A stretch of 64,000 bases of DNA from Acerihabitans arboris (lineage in GTDB: Bacteria > Pseudomonadota > Gammaproteobacteria > Enterobacterales > Enterobacteriaceae). A program made the position numbers and the translations under genes. The notes beneath the pieces were generated by a model. It did not search any database. It was given only the letters and a program-made list of their open reading frames with translations, and was not told the origin of the DNA. This document shows, piece by piece, positions 8,655 to 17,822 of the stretch (position 1 is the first letter of the stretch; each line of letters opens with the position of its first letter). The stretch covers positions 1 through 64,000 of the forward strand of contig NZ_WUBS01000002.1 of the NCBI RefSeq assembly GCF_010131535.1, written 5' to 3'.

Positions 8655-9605
8655 TCATACCAGTCGAATTCGCGGATCGATAACGGCGGTCAGCAGGTCC
8701 GCCAGCAGGCTGCCAAGCAAAACCAACATGGCGGAGAACATCAATAGGCCCATCACCACCGGATAATCGCTGTAACCCAGGCTATCGAGAAACAGCCGCC
8801 CCATGCCGGGCCAGGTAAATACCGTTTCCGCCACCAGCGCGCCGCCGAGCAGGGTCGGCAATTGCATGCCCGCCAGGGTGATCATCGGCAATAAGGCATT
8901 GCCCACCACATGCCTGAGCAGTACGCGGCGCGGCGACAATCCCTTCGCCCGGGCGGTTTTAATGAAATCCTGGTTGATCACCTCCAGCGTGGCGCCGCGC
9001 ATATAGCGGCTCCAGATAGCCACATCCACAAAGGTCAGCACCATGACAGGCAACACCAGGTGCCAGGCCACATCCAGCGCCGATCCATCGCCCATGGTGT
9101 ACATATTGCCGGCCGGGAACCACTGCAGCTTCAGCGCGAAGAAATAGATGGCGACCAACCCGAACCAAAAGGTGGGAATGGATAGCGCAATCATCGAGGC
9201 GATGGTGGCCACATCGTCAAATACGCTGTTGCGCCGCACCGCGCTTTGAATGCCCACCCAGGCGCCGATGGCGATCGCCAGCAGCGTCGAGGTTCCCATC
9301 AACAACAGCGTGGCGGGAACATGCGCGAATATAATCGATAGTACCGGCTGCCCGTCGCGGTATGAGCGCCCCCAGTCGCCGCGCAGCAGATGGCCCAGCC
9401 ATTCGGCATATTGCACCGGCAGCGGGCGGTCCAGTCCCATCTGCTGCGCAATGCGATCCAGCGCCGCCTGGCTCATGCCCGGCGTCAAGGCAAATTGCGA
9501 TAACGGGCCGCCGGGCGCCAGGTTCAGCGCGGCGAAGCCAATCAGCGAGACCAAAAACAACAGCACGATACTTTGCCATAATCGCCGTATCAGAAAGTTA
9601 AGCAT
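8655..9605 (-). CDS. ABC transporter permease (DppB/OppB family)
   Basis: The protein has 316 residues from the ATG at 9605; the upstream frame extension (about 22 residues, Arg-rich) is not part of the family. The first helix follows MLNFLIRRLWQS, and the periplasmic segment contains LDRPLPVQYAEWLGHLLRGDWGRSY in the usual place. The EAA-type loop FIKTARAKGLSPRRVLLRHV contacts the ATPase, and TVFTWPGMGRLFLDSL is the conserved C-terminal motif of OppB/DppB. It is the partner of the downstream permease and lies 137 bp after the binding-protein gene. Confidence 0.92.
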   Translation of the reverse strand: MLNFLIRRLWQSIVLLFLVSLIGFAALNLAPGGPLSQFALTPGMSQAALDRIAQQMGLDRPLPVQYAEWLGHLLRGDWGRSYRDGQPVLSIIFAHVPATLLLMGTSTLLAIAIGAWVGIQSAVRRNSVFDDVATIASMIALSIPTFWFGLVAIYFFALKLQWFPAGNMYTMGDGSALDVAWHLVLPVMVLTFVDVAIWSRYMRGATLEVINQDFIKTARAKGLSPRRVLLRHVVGNALLPMITLAGMQLPTLLGGALVAETVFTWPGMGRLFLDSLGYSDYPVVMGLLMFSAMLVLLGSLLADLLTAVIDPRIRLV

Positions 9606-9742
9606 GACACCCCCTCGGCGCGGTGACCCAACGCGTTGCCGGCGATGAACGCGCCGGCCGCACTCAGCCACTCATAATGAAAATGGCGCGGCGCGCGGCA
9701 TCCCGCGTCCGGATGCCGGCCCACCTTGCCATCACGACGCCG

Positions 9743-11410
9743 TCAACCCCAATACCAGGCCGCGACGTTCCAGCTATCGATACGTACGTTACTGTTCGGG
9801 ATAATGTTCTCGGCGCCTTGTTTATGCCCCACCACATTGGCAAACGGGAACAGCGGAAGAAATGGCATATCCTGACGCACGATTTCCTCTATTTTCAGAT
9901 AGAGTTCTTTGCGTTGCGCCGGGACAAAGGTCTTGCTGCCTTCGTCGAGCAAACGATCCACCGCCGGATTCTGATATTGGAAGGTGTTCTGGCCCGCGCC
10001 GCCTTTGGCCGGTATCGACTTTGAGTGGAGGTAGTCGGACGTATCGGGGTCCGACCCGGTCAGGAAACTGATCCCGACGATGGAGGAATCAAACTTCGAC
10101 ATCATCCAGAACTCGCCCCACATGACGGCCGGCGGCAGGTTGGCGATTTTCATTTCGATGCCGACATCCTGGAACGTCTGCTGGAGAAATTGCTGCATTT
10201 GCTCGCGCAGGTGGTTACCGACCGTGGTGGAGTTATTAAATGACAGGCGCACGCCGTTCTTTTGCCGAATCCCATCCGGCCCCGGTTTCCAGCCGGCCCG
10301 TTCGAGCAGCTGTTTCGCCTTGTCGGGATTGAATTCATGTTTCGGCAGCGAAGGATGATAATAATAGGATTGCATCGGCATATAGGTCTCCGTCTGCTTG
10401 GGCAATCCGTAATAAAGCGAATCAATGATGGTCTGTTTATCAATGGCATAATAAATCGCCTGCCGGACGGCCAACTCCTGGAAGACCGGCTTGCCCAGGT
10501 TGAAGGCAAAGTTCTCCACCGTCGACCCGGAGACCACCTCCACCACCTTGCCCGGGAGTTTTTTGGCCTCATCGTAATGATCCGCCGAAATCCATTGCAG
10601 GCCGACGATATCGATATCCCCCGACGCGAATTGGGTATACATCACGTTAAGATCGGGAATGTATTTGTAAACAACCCGTTCCAGATACGGCCCGGCGAGG
10701 AAATAATCGCTATTGGCGGTCAATTCAATATGATCGCCGGGAACACGCTGACGCCATTTGAAAGGCCCGGTGCCCACCGGCGCATTATTGAACGGCGCGG
10801 TGTTTTTATCCGCCACCGGCCCCAGGATATGTTCGGGCACAATGAAGGTTGACGATAGAATGGCGACATAAGGCGCGAACGGTTTTTCCATACGCCAGGT
10901 AATTTCCGTAGGCGACACAATCTGGATATCCCGCACCAGTTCATGGCCGGTTTTGCGCCAGCTGCGGAAACTGGGGTCTACCAGCAGGTCGAGGGTAAAC
11001 TTGACATCTTTGGCGGTGAAAGGCTGGCCGTCGTGCCACTTGACGTTGTCGCGCAGTTTGATGCGAAAGTGCAGGCCATCGGCGGAAATTCCCCCGTTGT
11101 CCACCGTCGGCACCTCCACGGCCAGCGCAGGGGTAAACTTACCCTCCGGGTCAATGGCGAACAGCGGATCGAAAAGGCTGAAATGCAGGCCTTCATCCAC
11201 CTCGATATGCGGCAAATGCGGGTTAAAGACGGTGGGTTCCTGCGAGAAACCGATAATCATCTGGCCTTTTCGCTGCGCAGGAGGGGCCGCCAGCGCGCCT
11301 CCCACGCCGAACAGGTTGGGCAACGCCAGTGAAGCGGCGCCGGAGGCCAGGTAAATCAGCGCCTGGCGGCGCGAAAGTTGGGGCAGCAGGTCAGTAAGCT
11401 TATCGGTCAT
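9743..11410 (-). CDS. ABC transporter substrate-binding protein, family 5
   Basis: The protein has 555 residues, the normal size of dipeptide/oligopeptide-type binding proteins. The N-terminus has the twin-arginine-like LSRRQALIYLASG followed by a hydrophobic stretch and ALAAPPAQ, so export through Tat followed by signal-peptidase cleavage is likely. The mature protein has the family-5 pattern, including KWHDGQPFTAKDVKFTLDLL and PVGTGPFKW. It is upstream of both permeases and downstream of an oxidase gene. Two adjacent ATGs follow AGGA; the second at 11410 has the better spacing. The ligand could be a peptide, opine or substituted amine; the neighbouring oxidases favour an amine-containing compound. 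Confidence 0.92.
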   Translation of the reverse strand: MTDKLTDLLPQLSRRQALIYLASGAASLALPNLFGVGGALAAPPAQRKGQMIIGFSQEPTVFNPHLPHIEVDEGLHFSLFDPLFAIDPEGKFTPALAVEVPTVDNGGISADGLHFRIKLRDNVKWHDGQPFTAKDVKFTLDLLVDPSFRSWRKTGHELVRDIQIVSPTEITWRMEKPFAPYVAILSSTFIVPEHILGPVADKNTAPFNNAPVGTGPFKWRQRVPGDHIELTANSDYFLAGPYLERVVYKYIPDLNVMYTQFASGDIDIVGLQWISADHYDEAKKLPGKVVEVVSGSTVENFAFNLGKPVFQELAVRQAIYYAIDKQTIIDSLYYGLPKQTETYMPMQSYYYHPSLPKHEFNPDKAKQLLERAGWKPGPDGIRQKNGVRLSFNNSTTVGNHLREQMQQFLQQTFQDVGIEMKIANLPPAVMWGEFWMMSKFDSSIVGISFLTGSDPDTSDYLHSKSIPAKGGAGQNTFQYQNPAVDRLLDEGSKTFVPAQRKELYLKIEEIVRQDMPFLPLFPFANVVGHKQGAENIIPNSNVRIDSWNVAAWYWG

Positions 11411-11470
11411 CATGTTTCCTCATGTTAAGGTCTAAATAACGACGTTACGACTAAACGTGCCGGCGGATAA

Positions 11471-12802
11471 TTACACTCCGCTGATGATTTCGATTTTTGA
11501 ACCGTCGGAAAACCGTGAAAAACGAAACGCGCCGGGGTCGACGACGGTGGGCCGGCCCAGCACCAAATCCGCCATCAGGCGCCCCGCCGCCGGGCCGATA
11601 CCGAATCCATGGCCGGAGAAACCGGTGGCGATAAAAAAGCCGGGTAGCGTGTCGACGGCGGAAATCACCGGCACCGCATCGGGTACCACATCAATGCAGC
11701 CGGCCCAGCGCTGTAGGACTTGCGCCTGGCTAAACTGCGGGTAATGGCGGATCAGTTGTTGGAATGCGCGTTGGGAAAGCGGGACGGACGGGACCGGATC
11801 CAGCACGCGGCAGTATTCAAACGGGCTGGCCTCATCCATGGCCCAGTTGCGGCTGATGCGCGCCTCATCCCAAAAGCGCCAGCCGAGACGTAAGCGCAAA
11901 GCGCGCCATTCGCTGCGCAAGGCCGGCAGGAAATCACGGGCGTAGCGAAACGAGTCGGGGACAATATCCACCACGTTCTCGGTCCCGGACGCCACGGTAT
12001 AACCGCCGTCCTGCCGCTTGCGTATCGCGAAGTCGTCATACCACACGGCCGGTTCCGGCCCGCCGGCCACCGGCCCGGTGCGCAGCACGGTGTTGATGAC
12101 TTTTAACTGCGGCAGCCGCAGGCCGGCACGGCCGGCAAACAGTCCCGACCAGGCCCCGCCCGCCAACACCACGCTTTGGCAAGAAATGACGCCCCGTTCG
12201 GTCACCACCGCCGATACCCGCCCCGCGCTGGTTTCAATGCCGCGCACCGCGCATTCGGTCAGAATAGACGCGCCCTTGCGGCGCGCCGCTTCGGCAAACG
12301 CGGGCGCCACTTTTTGCGGTTCTGCCCGGCCATCCTCAGGGGCATACAGCGCTCCGGCCATGGTTACCGTCGAAGAGGGAAACATCTGTTGAAACTGCCG
12401 GGCGTCAAACAGGCGCGTAGTGAAGGGGTAATCGTTAATCTGCGCCAGCCATCGCTGGTCCTCGGCCAGCTCTTTTTCCGTCCGGCAGGTAAAGGCAATG
12501 CCCGAGCGCTGATAACCGGTATCCGCCTCCAGGCGGCGGTCCAGGTCCCGCCAGATATCGAGCGACGCCGCCATCAGCGCGATCTCGCGCGGGTCGCGGC
12601 GCGACAGCCTGACCCATCCCCAGTTGCGGCTGGATTGTTCGTGCCCGATACCGCCCTTTTCACACAGCGCGACGCTGAGCTTTTGCTCGGCCAGCTCCAG
12701 CGCCGTGGCGGCGCCGATAATGCCGCCGCCGATAACGACCACATCGGCTTGTTTTGGCAATGCAAGATCGCCACGGACAGGAACCACAAAAGGACCAGGC
12801 AT
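11471..12802 (-). CDS. FAD-dependent amine/amino-acid oxidoreductase (DAO family), copy 2
   Basis: The protein has 443 residues from the ATG at 12802, matching the length of its paralogue at 5024-6352; the 18-residue upstream extension is not conserved in that copy. It begins with the FAD motif VVVIGGGIIGAATALEL and shares SSRNWGW and GRAEPQK with copy 1; the C-terminus GFSGHGFGIGPAAGRLMADL binds the cofactor. Two diverged copies in one operon suggest different but related substrates, or a heteromeric enzyme; neither can be shown from sequence. It is the first structural gene of the minus-strand cluster, and a GTTAAC core lies about 19 bp before its start. Confidence 0.85.
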   Translation of the reverse strand: MPGPFVVPVRGDLALPKQADVVVIGGGIIGAATALELAEQKLSVALCEKGGIGHEQSSRNWGWVRLSRRDPREIALMAASLDIWRDLDRRLEADTGYQRSGIAFTCRTEKELAEDQRWLAQINDYPFTTRLFDARQFQQMFPSSTVTMAGALYAPEDGRAEPQKVAPAFAEAARRKGASILTECAVRGIETSAGRVSAVVTERGVISCQSVVLAGGAWSGLFAGRAGLRLPQLKVINTVLRTGPVAGGPEPAVWYDDFAIRKRQDGGYTVASGTENVVDIVPDSFRYARDFLPALRSEWRALRLRLGWRFWDEARISRNWAMDEASPFEYCRVLDPVPSVPLSQRAFQQLIRHYPQFSQAQVLQRWAGCIDVVPDAVPVISAVDTLPGFFIATGFSGHGFGIGPAAGRLMADLVLGRPTVVDPGAFRFSRFSDGSKIEIISGV

Positions 12803-12920
12803 AGATCCGCTCTCGATAATGTTAACGATGAATAGCCACGCCCGCGTCCGGCGCACCTTTAAACCCCGATCGCCGTCATGGCGCTATTAAATATTTGGGG
12901 AATGGCAAGCTTATTATTCG

Positions 12921-12949
12921 CGGCATCGAAATGATAATGCCGTTTTTTT
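12921..12949 (+). terminator. Hairpin followed by a T-run
   Basis: CGGCAT and ATGCCG pair across a 10-base loop and are followed by seven T on the plus strand. No plus-strand gene ends here, so it may be a leftover, or it may act on readthrough into the locus from the left. On the minus strand, 3' of marR, it lacks the T-run. Confidence 0.35.
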
Positions 12950-13025
12950 ACTGTCAATCAGGTAAATAAACCCCTGGCTAAATGGATTATTTTCTCATGC
13001 CGCCGGAATACCCTTGGACAACTAT

Positions 13026-13523
13026 TTATTCAACCCCATCAAACGAACCAGTTTCATTCAGCACTTTTTTGAATACCTTAATAATAAATTTTTTTTCATA
13101 CTCGGAAACCGACTGGAAAAATTCCGCTTCCTGCTCCGCCACCAGCAGGGTCACTTTCGCCGCTAATTCCTCGCCATGAGGAGTCAAATACAACTCTTGC
13201 GAGCGGCTGTCATCCTTTGAGATTTTACGGATCAATAATCCCTGGCTTTCTAATTTCGTTACTAATCGTCCCATGGCCGAACGGTCGCACATAATCGCGT
13301 TCGCTATCGCGGAAGGACGGATACCGGGATGCCGCGCCACGATTAGCAAGGTGCTGATTTTCCCTGTCCCCTTGGCGACCTCAAGCCCGGCCAATTTTTT
13401 ATCCAGATCCCTGGAGACGGTGATATTTATGCTGCGAATATAGAAACTTAGCAGTTTACCCAATACACCCAGATCCACTGATACGGCCGTTTCCTGACGT
13501 GGTTCGCTTCCCTGGTTAGCCAT
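13026..13523 (-). CDS. MarR-family transcriptional regulator
   Basis: This 165-residue protein has a winged helix-turn-helix at about residues 60-125, with RPSAIANAIMCDRSAMGRLVTKLESQGL as recognition helix region and IRKISKDDSRSQELYLTPHG as the wing. Flanking helices would form the dimer. GAGGT precedes the ATG. It lies between the divergent ATPase gene and the oxidase/importer cluster, the expected place for the local regulator. MarR proteins usually repress and are released by a small ligand, here perhaps the imported compound. Confidence 0.9.
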   Translation of the reverse strand: MANQGSEPRQETAVSVDLGVLGKLLSFYIRSINITVSRDLDKKLAGLEVAKGTGKISTLLIVARHPGIRPSAIANAIMCDRSAMGRLVTKLESQGLLIRKISKDDSRSQELYLTPHGEELAAKVTLLVAEQEAEFFQSVSEYEKKFIIKVFKKVLNETGSFDGVE

Positions 13524-13559
13524 GACGACCTCACGAAAAATTGTTATCCATCGGGCTTA

Positions 13560-13569
13560 TTGTTAACAA
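13560..13569. promoter_or_regulatory. Candidate MarR operator, perfect 10-bp palindrome
   Basis: TTGTTAACAA lies 37 bp before the marR start in the divergent promoter region. TTGTTA half-sites recur at 13541 and 13598. GTTAAC cores also sit just upstream of the oxidase genes at 12821-12826 and 7740-7745. This fits one regulator acting at several points of the locus. Confidence 0.45.
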
Positions 13570-13875
13570 ACTTGCACTCAATGTTACGGAAACATTATTG
13601 TTAAGTTAGTGGACAATTACAACTAGTTTTATAATAGTTTTTTCTTATTCACTTCATCCGATCGTTCGGCAACGGTCAGGGATTTCGATGGCGGCATCGC
13701 GCCGGTCAGGACATAAAGTCGCGATCATAATAAAAACCTATTTTAGATAACGCAGTCTGCTGTATATGTTGATTGCTATACTTGAATATTGTTGATGCTG
13801 CGGAAAATATTGGCGGAACAATATCCCTGTTCAATTCTTTTTCATCCGGCTACCGGCAGAAAAGAGGCGTCTTTA

Positions 13876-15519
13876 ATGACAAATAGTGAAGCAACCACGC
13901 ATGACGTCATCTTATCCGTGCGCGATTTAACCATTAATTTACCCATGGGAATGGATCGTGAATATGCGGTAGAGAATATCAGTTTCGAACTCTATGCCGG
14001 TGAAATACTGTGTATTATCGGTGAATCCGGTTCGGGCAAATCCGTGACGGCCCATGCGGCGATGGGACTGCTATCCAATGCCCTGACGGTTACCGGAGGT
14101 GAAATAATCCTGTTGGGTAAAAACCTGCTGCGCGAATCGCCGGAATCGCTGCGCAGCGTGCAGGGGCGCTGTATTTCCATCGTATTTCAGGATCCCTTAT
14201 CGGCGCTTAATCCCATCATGACCATTGGCCGGCAAATCACCGAGGTCATGGAAGCGCATCGGGTCGGCTCCCCGCAATCCCGCCAGGCAAAAGTGCTGTC
14301 GCTGCTTAACGAAGTGGATTTGCCCGATCCGGAGACGCTCCAGCACCAATATCCTTTTAACCTATCCGGCGGGCAGCGGCAGCGGGTGATGATCGCCATG
14401 GCGCTGGCGCTGGACCCCGATGTGCTGATCGCCGACGAACCCACCACCGCGCTGGATGTCACCACCCAGGCGCAAATTTTGCAGCTTATCCGCGCCATCC
14501 AGCGCCGCAAGCGGATGAGCGTCATGTTTATCACCCACGATTTCGGCGTGGTGGAGGATATTGCCGATCGGGTGTTGGTGATGCAAAAAGGGCGAATGGT
14601 GGAGTCCGGCGACGTTCGGCAGGTGTTATCCCGGCCCGCGCATCCCTATACCCAACAGCTTATCGCCGCCGTTCCGCGTATGGCGAACCGGCCCCGGCCG
14701 GACAAGAAAAACGCCCCCATCGTGCTGCAAGTCAGCAATCTTAAAAAAACATATCGGATAGCGGGCGGTTTTTTTTCGCGCGGGCACCAGGTCGAGGCCT
14801 TGAAAAAGGTCAGTTTCAGCATCCATAAAGGCCAGACCCTGGGGATTGTCGGCGAATCGGGTTCCGGAAAATCTTCCCTGGGACGTATTCTGGTCAAATT
14901 ACTGCCGGCGGATTCCGGGGAAATCATCTTTGACGGGCGCGACATTATTCCGCTTCCCGAGGCCGAGTTTCGCCCATTGCGGCCCTGGATCCAGATGATT
15001 TTCCAGGATCCCTTTGCTTCGCTTAATCCGCGCCAGGACATCGGCACCATCCTGTCGGTCGGCCCGCTGACCCACGGTGGGATGACCCGAACCGAAGTCC
15101 GGCAAAAAGCGCTGCGCCTATTGTCGCTGGTTGGCATGGATGAAAGCGCCTATACCCGTTATCCCCACGAGTTTTCCGGCGGCCAGCGCCAGCGGATCGG
15201 CATCGCGCGGGCGCTGATGTTTGACCCGGTGCTGCTGGTCGCCGACGAATCCGTTTCCGCGCTGGACGTCTCTATACAGGCGCAGGTGCTGCAACTGCTG
15301 AGCGAGATCCAGCAAAAAACCCATGTCGCCATTATGTTCATTACGCACGATCTGCGGGTGGCGAGCCAGATTTGTGATGAAATCGCGGTGCTCTACCAGG
15401 GGGAAATCGTTGAGCAAGGCTCACCGCAACAGGTGTTCATGTCGCCGCGGCACGCCTACACGCAAAAACTGGTCGGCGCGATACCCGGCACTGAGCGCAG
15501 GGATAGCGGGTTATACTGA
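13876..15519 (+). CDS. Fused double ABC ATPase for oligopeptide-type import (GsiA-like)
   Basis: From the ATG at 13876, with AGAGG upstream, the protein has 547 residues; the longer frame starts at a TTG with no ribosome site. Two complete nucleotide-binding domains are joined in one chain, equivalent to DppD plus DppF. Domain 1 has Walker A GESGSGKS, signature LSGGQRQR and Walker B LIADEP. Domain 2 has GESGSGKSSLG, FSGGQRQR and LVADES; the catalytic Glu is kept while the following Pro is Ser. Fused ATPases of this kind occur in the glutathione importer GsiA. It is the only ATPase of the locus and is divergent from marR and the permease genes, so it must energise the importer encoded on the other strand. 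Confidence 0.93.
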   Translation: MTNSEATTHDVILSVRDLTINLPMGMDREYAVENISFELYAGEILCIIGESGSGKSVTAHAAMGLLSNALTVTGGEIILLGKNLLRESPESLRSVQGRCISIVFQDPLSALNPIMTIGRQITEVMEAHRVGSPQSRQAKVLSLLNEVDLPDPETLQHQYPFNLSGGQRQRVMIAMALALDPDVLIADEPTTALDVTTQAQILQLIRAIQRRKRMSVMFITHDFGVVEDIADRVLVMQKGRMVESGDVRQVLSRPAHPYTQQLIAAVPRMANRPRPDKKNAPIVLQVSNLKKTYRIAGGFFSRGHQVEALKKVSFSIHKGQTLGIVGESGSGKSSLGRILVKLLPADSGEIIFDGRDIIPLPEAEFRPLRPWIQMIFQDPFASLNPRQDIGTILSVGPLTHGGMTRTEVRQKALRLLSLVGMDESAYTRYPHEFSGGQRQRIGIARALMFDPVLLVADESVSALDVSIQAQVLQLLSEIQQKTHVAIMFITHDLRVASQICDEIAVLYQGEIVEQGSPQQVFMSPRHAYTQKLVGAIPGTERRDSGLY

Positions 15520-15694
15520 CAGAGAACGGGCCGGCATGTTTTCCGCTGGTCGGAATATACTATACCGATGGAAAAATATAAGGATTGGTTTTTCAAATAA
15601 CCGCCGGCAAAAATCCTCGCCAGCGTTCTTATCACATAATATCCTCGGTTCAGAGGGGGTGTTGCTGGTTGAAATTATGAAGCAATTTTTTGGG

Positions 15695-17260
15695 TCAGGC
15701 CACCGCAGCAACTTTAAATATCGATACCGCCTGCGTCAGGCGTGTAGCCTGCTCTTCAAGCGATGCCGAGGCCGCGGCGGATTCCTGTACCAGCGCAGCA
15801 TTTTGCTGGGTGACGCGATCCATTTCGTTAACCGCTGTCCTGACCTGATCGATACCATGGCTCTGTTCGTCGGAAGCAGACGATATTTCGCCCATGATAC
15901 CGGTCACGCGGCCCACCGCACCCATAATATCCTGCATCGTTTCTCCGGCATAGTTTACCTGCCGCGAGCCGGTACCGACCCGGGTTACCGAATCATCGAT
16001 CAACGTTTTTATCTCCTTCGCGGCGCTGGCGCTACGTTGCGCCAGTATGCGCACCTCGCCCGCCACCACGGAGAATCCCCGGCCCTGTTCTCCCGCCCGC
16101 GCGGCCTCTACCGCTGCGTTCAGCGCCAGAATATTGGTTTGGAAAGCAATACCGTCAATGACGCTGGTGATTTCAGCGATTTTCTTTGAGCTTTCGGCAA
16201 TTTCAGTCATGGTCTTCACCACGCTATCAATAACGTCGCCCCCTTTTTCGGCGGTTACGGATGCACTTTTAGCCAGTTGCGCCGCCTGGTGGGAGTTCTC
16301 CGCGTTCTGTTTCACCGTGGCGGTAAGCTGCTCCATGCTGGCGGCGGTTTCTTCCAGTGAAGCGGCCTGCTGCTCAGTTCGGGACGCAAGATCATTATTG
16401 CCCGCCGAGATTTCACCGGCGCCGGTCAAAATGGCTTCAGAACTATCCCGTACATCGCTGACGATGGAAATCAGCGATTGCTGCATGGCGCCAAGGCTGT
16501 TTTCCAGCAGGCCAAGCTCATTGCGGCCGGTAATTGCAAGCGCCTCGGAAAGGTCGCCACCGGCAATACGCAGGATCTGCGTCTGCAAGTGCTTTAACGG
16601 TCGTAGCAAAATATGTCTGATAAGTCGCCAGACGCCGAACACCATGGCAATGACTACCATTGCGATAGACGCCAATACCCACTGCATGTGTTGGAAACTT
16701 TTACTGTTTTCGGTAGTTCCATTTTTCAGCAGCAGCGTATTTTGCTCTCGCCACTGGTTATAGGCGGTTTCCAGATTGTCCTGCGCCTGCTGGGCGTCTA
16801 AGTTGCCGTAGGCTTCGTAATTATTGGCCTGAAGGTATTGTCCCGACGATTTCAGGATGTCGTACATCTGTAGGTAATTTTTTTCAACCGTAGCCTCATT
16901 TTCTTTATTTTGCCCTTCTACCGCGGGCAGGGCTTTGTAGTTGGTAAAGTGCCGAGAGGCTTTGTCCAGCGAAGCATTGGCCGCATCCAATAGTGTGTTA
17001 ATGGCTTCCAATGCCGCCGGATCGGTTTGTTTTTTCAGGATACGAATAGCAACGCGATTAATAGTAATCCGGGTTTTCATGAGTGTCTGCATGGCGTCGC
17101 TCAGCTCCGCCTGCCGGCTAGAGAGCATGCTGAATCCGACAAAATTATTTTTATCATTATTGATAGCGAAAAAAAACAGGCTGCCGGAAACCAGTTGCAA
17201 TAAACTGAATATCATCAGGATGATTGCAATACCAGAGGTGATTTTTATATTTTTAAACAC
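15695..17260 (-). CDS. Methyl-accepting chemotaxis protein
   Basis: This 521-residue receptor starts at a GTG, as many enteric receptors do, with GAGA upstream. An N-terminal membrane helix is followed by a periplasmic four-helix (Tar-like) sensor domain to about residue 190, a second membrane helix, a HAMP segment with RHILLRPLKHLQTQILRIAGGDL, and the signalling domain. The tip motif IAFQTNILALNAAVEAARAG is intact, as are the methylation helices. The C-terminus ends in FKVAAVA without the NWETF-type tail that binds CheR, so it probably needs help from other receptors for adaptation. It is a single gene; the ligand is unknown. Confidence 0.93.
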   Translation of the reverse strand: MFKNIKITSGIAIILMIFSLLQLVSGSLFFFAINNDKNNFVGFSMLSSRQAELSDAMQTLMKTRITINRVAIRILKKQTDPAALEAINTLLDAANASLDKASRHFTNYKALPAVEGQNKENEATVEKNYLQMYDILKSSGQYLQANNYEAYGNLDAQQAQDNLETAYNQWREQNTLLLKNGTTENSKSFQHMQWVLASIAMVVIAMVFGVWRLIRHILLRPLKHLQTQILRIAGGDLSEALAITGRNELGLLENSLGAMQQSLISIVSDVRDSSEAILTGAGEISAGNNDLASRTEQQAASLEETAASMEQLTATVKQNAENSHQAAQLAKSASVTAEKGGDVIDSVVKTMTEIAESSKKIAEITSVIDGIAFQTNILALNAAVEAARAGEQGRGFSVVAGEVRILAQRSASAAKEIKTLIDDSVTRVGTGSRQVNYAGETMQDIMGAVGRVTGIMGEISSASDEQSHGIDQVRTAVNEMDRVTQQNAALVQESAAASASLEEQATRLTQAVSIFKVAAVA

Positions 17261-17822
17261 GATGTTCTCTTTTAATTTTTCAGGAATGGCTTATTTATCT
17301 ATCGGCATATGCCGGGATAACTTTAGAATGGTGGTTTAAACCGGTTAATCAATTTCCATGCTATTCGTTACGCTGTTCTGGTCTTGTGGACATAATGTGT
17401 CTTGAGTCTAGCCTGACGCCTTAAATTTCAGAGCAAATCTATTATTTGAATTCCTGGCGCCATGAGAACGTGATATTAATAACCAAGTCATGCATTGGAT
17501 GGTAAATGGATTAATTAGGTTGTTCTCAGGTCAATGCGCTAGCGGTAGCCTCATAATGTCTGCCACTGACTAAATTCCCTGTCATAACGAAACATAGCCA
17601 GGGCATGCAGGTTATGACATAAAGCAGGACTGTACTCTCCGGCAGGCCGCCCAGCACAAAATCGACCGTTCCCTGCCCGCTCTTGTCTACAATATGACCC
17701 CGGCCAAAGACATCAATGTCTGGCTCTTCGCCGGGTTCACGCTCATAAGGCGCGCGCAGGGGGAACATTCGTCAATGTCAGCGGGAGTACCTGCGAGGCC
17801 CGGTCCACTAAAGCGCCTCTTT
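17261..17822. other. Intergenic region upstream of the chemoreceptor
   Basis: This stretch holds the chemoreceptor promoter side and about 500 bases in which I recognise no gene. An 80-codon minus-strand frame at 17526-17768 has no match I know and no ribosome site, and may be a remnant. Confidence 0.4.

Noticed and set aside
17526-17768. 80-codon minus-strand ORF upstream of the GH30 gene
   Set aside because: It has no ribosome site and no motif I recognise; it could be chance or a remnant.
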